Shown one piece after another: positions 63,448-64,000 of a stretch of 64,000 nucleotides of DNA. Numbering within the stretch: position 1 is the first letter of the stretch; the number at the start of each line of letters is the position of its first letter. Location: contig CAVPZG010000004.1 of assembly GCA_963710205.1 (NCBI GenBank), positions 478,561 through 542,560 on the forward strand, read 5' to 3'. The position numbers were made by a program, and so were the translations under genes. The notes beneath the pieces are model-generated. The model was not told the DNA's origin and made no database searches. It saw only the letters and a program-made list of their open reading frames with translations. Source of the DNA: Pacificimonas sp963710205. Lineage in GTDB: Bacteria > Pseudomonadota > Alphaproteobacteria > Sphingomonadales > Sphingomonadaceae.

Positions 63448-63999
63448 TTACGAAATGGTGGCGACGTCGGCGGCGCGAACGAAGCGCCCGCCAATATCGA
63501 GCATGATGTCGCCCGCCAGCGCCTCGACACCCGTGACGGTGCCAGTTGCGAGCGTGCGGGATTGAACGGGATTTCCAGCGGACGATAGCGCCTGTACGGA
63601 CAGGCTGTAGGTCTCGCCCGGCGTGCCGCCCGTCCAGCGAAAGGCGTGGCGGCCTTCGGAGGTCTGCCCCGTCTCGCTATGGACCACACGGCCCATGATG
63701 TCGGTAACCGTCAACTGGGTGAGCGCGGCAGTGCCGTCCAGCTCATAGGCCCAATCGGCGCCTGCCGGCCCGGCGCGCTGTTCCGCGCTGTAATTGCCGA
63801 CCTCGCGGCCGATCAGGTTCGATGCGCCGGTCAGGTCGGACGCGCCCAGTGCGCTCAGGATCTGCTCCAGCTTGTTGGTCTGCTGAATGGCCTGCTCGAC
63901 TTGCGAATAGCTGACGAGTTGCTGGGTGTATTCCGACGAATCCATTGGATCGAGCGGATCCTGATTTTGCAGCTGCGTCGTCAGAAGGCGCAGGAACAT
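63448..63999 (-). CDS. flgD: Flagellar hook-capping protein FlgD, start outside window
   Basis: FlgD caps the growing hook. The visible 183 residues begin MFLRLLTTQLQNQDPLDPMDSSEYTQQLVSYSQVEQ, the best-kept part of FlgD. Homologues have about 15-30 residues before this point, so the true start most likely lies beyond base 64000, and the ATG at 63999 is internal. The rest contains the Tudor/FnIII-like domain (FRWTGGTPGETYSLSVQA) and ends just before flgE. Confidence 0.92.
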   Translation of the reverse strand: MFLRLLTTQLQNQDPLDPMDSSEYTQQLVSYSQVEQAIQQTNKLEQILSALGASDLTGASNLIGREVGNYSAEQRAGPAGADWAYELDGTAALTQLTVTDIMGRVVHSETGQTSEGRHAFRWTGGTPGETYSLSVQALSSAGNPVQSRTLATGTVTGVEALAGDIMLDIGGRFVRAADVATIS

Positions 64000-64000
64000 G

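Overview
The window is a 64 kb piece of a GC-rich alphaproteobacterial chromosome, most likely from the Sphingomonadales. The basis for this is an MraZ-to-FtsZ division and cell-wall (dcw) cluster of alphaproteobacterial type, a SciP-type (DUF1153) CtrA regulator inside a flagellar cluster with an FlbD-like sigma-54 activator, a eukaryote-like NADP isocitrate dehydrogenase, and GANTC sites in front of ftsZ. The order-level placement is an inference from gene content. Coding density is very high, and many genes overlap by 1-8 bases.

Layout. 1-4508: the C-terminal end of a calpain-like protease, a lipoprotein, a glutathione S-transferase (maleylacetoacetate isomerase type), an EVE-domain protein, Ada, an Arg/Asp-rich lipoprotein and a DUF427 protein. 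4509-4850: a regulatory gap with a perfect DnaA box and phased CCCA/TGGG repeats that look like MraZ operators. 4851-23022: mraZ-rsmH-ftsL-ftsI-murE-murF-mraY-murD-ftsW-murG-murC-murB-ddl-ftsQ-ftsA-ftsZ, nearly every junction overlapping, with one 96-base gap before ftsZ. 23104-32632: threonine aldolase, icd, psd-pssA, a small antisense membrane ORF, an AlkK-like acyl-CoA ligase, and proA-proC divergent from proB. 32629-34760: leuA with a candidate leucine leader peptide and competing hairpins upstream. 34914-42175: a BLUF photoreceptor, dnaJ-dnaK (separated by a REP-like palindrome), small envelope proteins, and hrcA-grpE-monooxygenase. 42274-54529: a mixed housekeeping stretch with tRNA-Thr(GGT), peptidases, a lone CpaF ATPase, a RoxA-like oxygenase and a pseudouridine synthase. 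54547-64000: a minus-strand flagellar cluster reading flgD-flgE-sciP-fliF-fliG-fliH-fliN-flbD-flhA.

How the genes work together. The dcw block makes lipid II and the divisome. The hrcA/grpE/dnaK/dnaJ set covers heat-shock folding, proA/B/C the whole glutamate-to-proline route, and psd/pssA phosphatidylethanolamine synthesis. The flagellar block carries its own sigma-54 activator and a CtrA modulator, with CtrA-like boxes ahead of fliF and sciP.

Five genes (the glutathione S-transferase, murD, murB, the acyl-CoA ligase and an S9 peptidase) are each split by what looks like exactly one extra base. Two of the five should be essential, so sequence error is the likeliest cause. No insertion sequence, prophage, CRISPR array or rRNA is visible.
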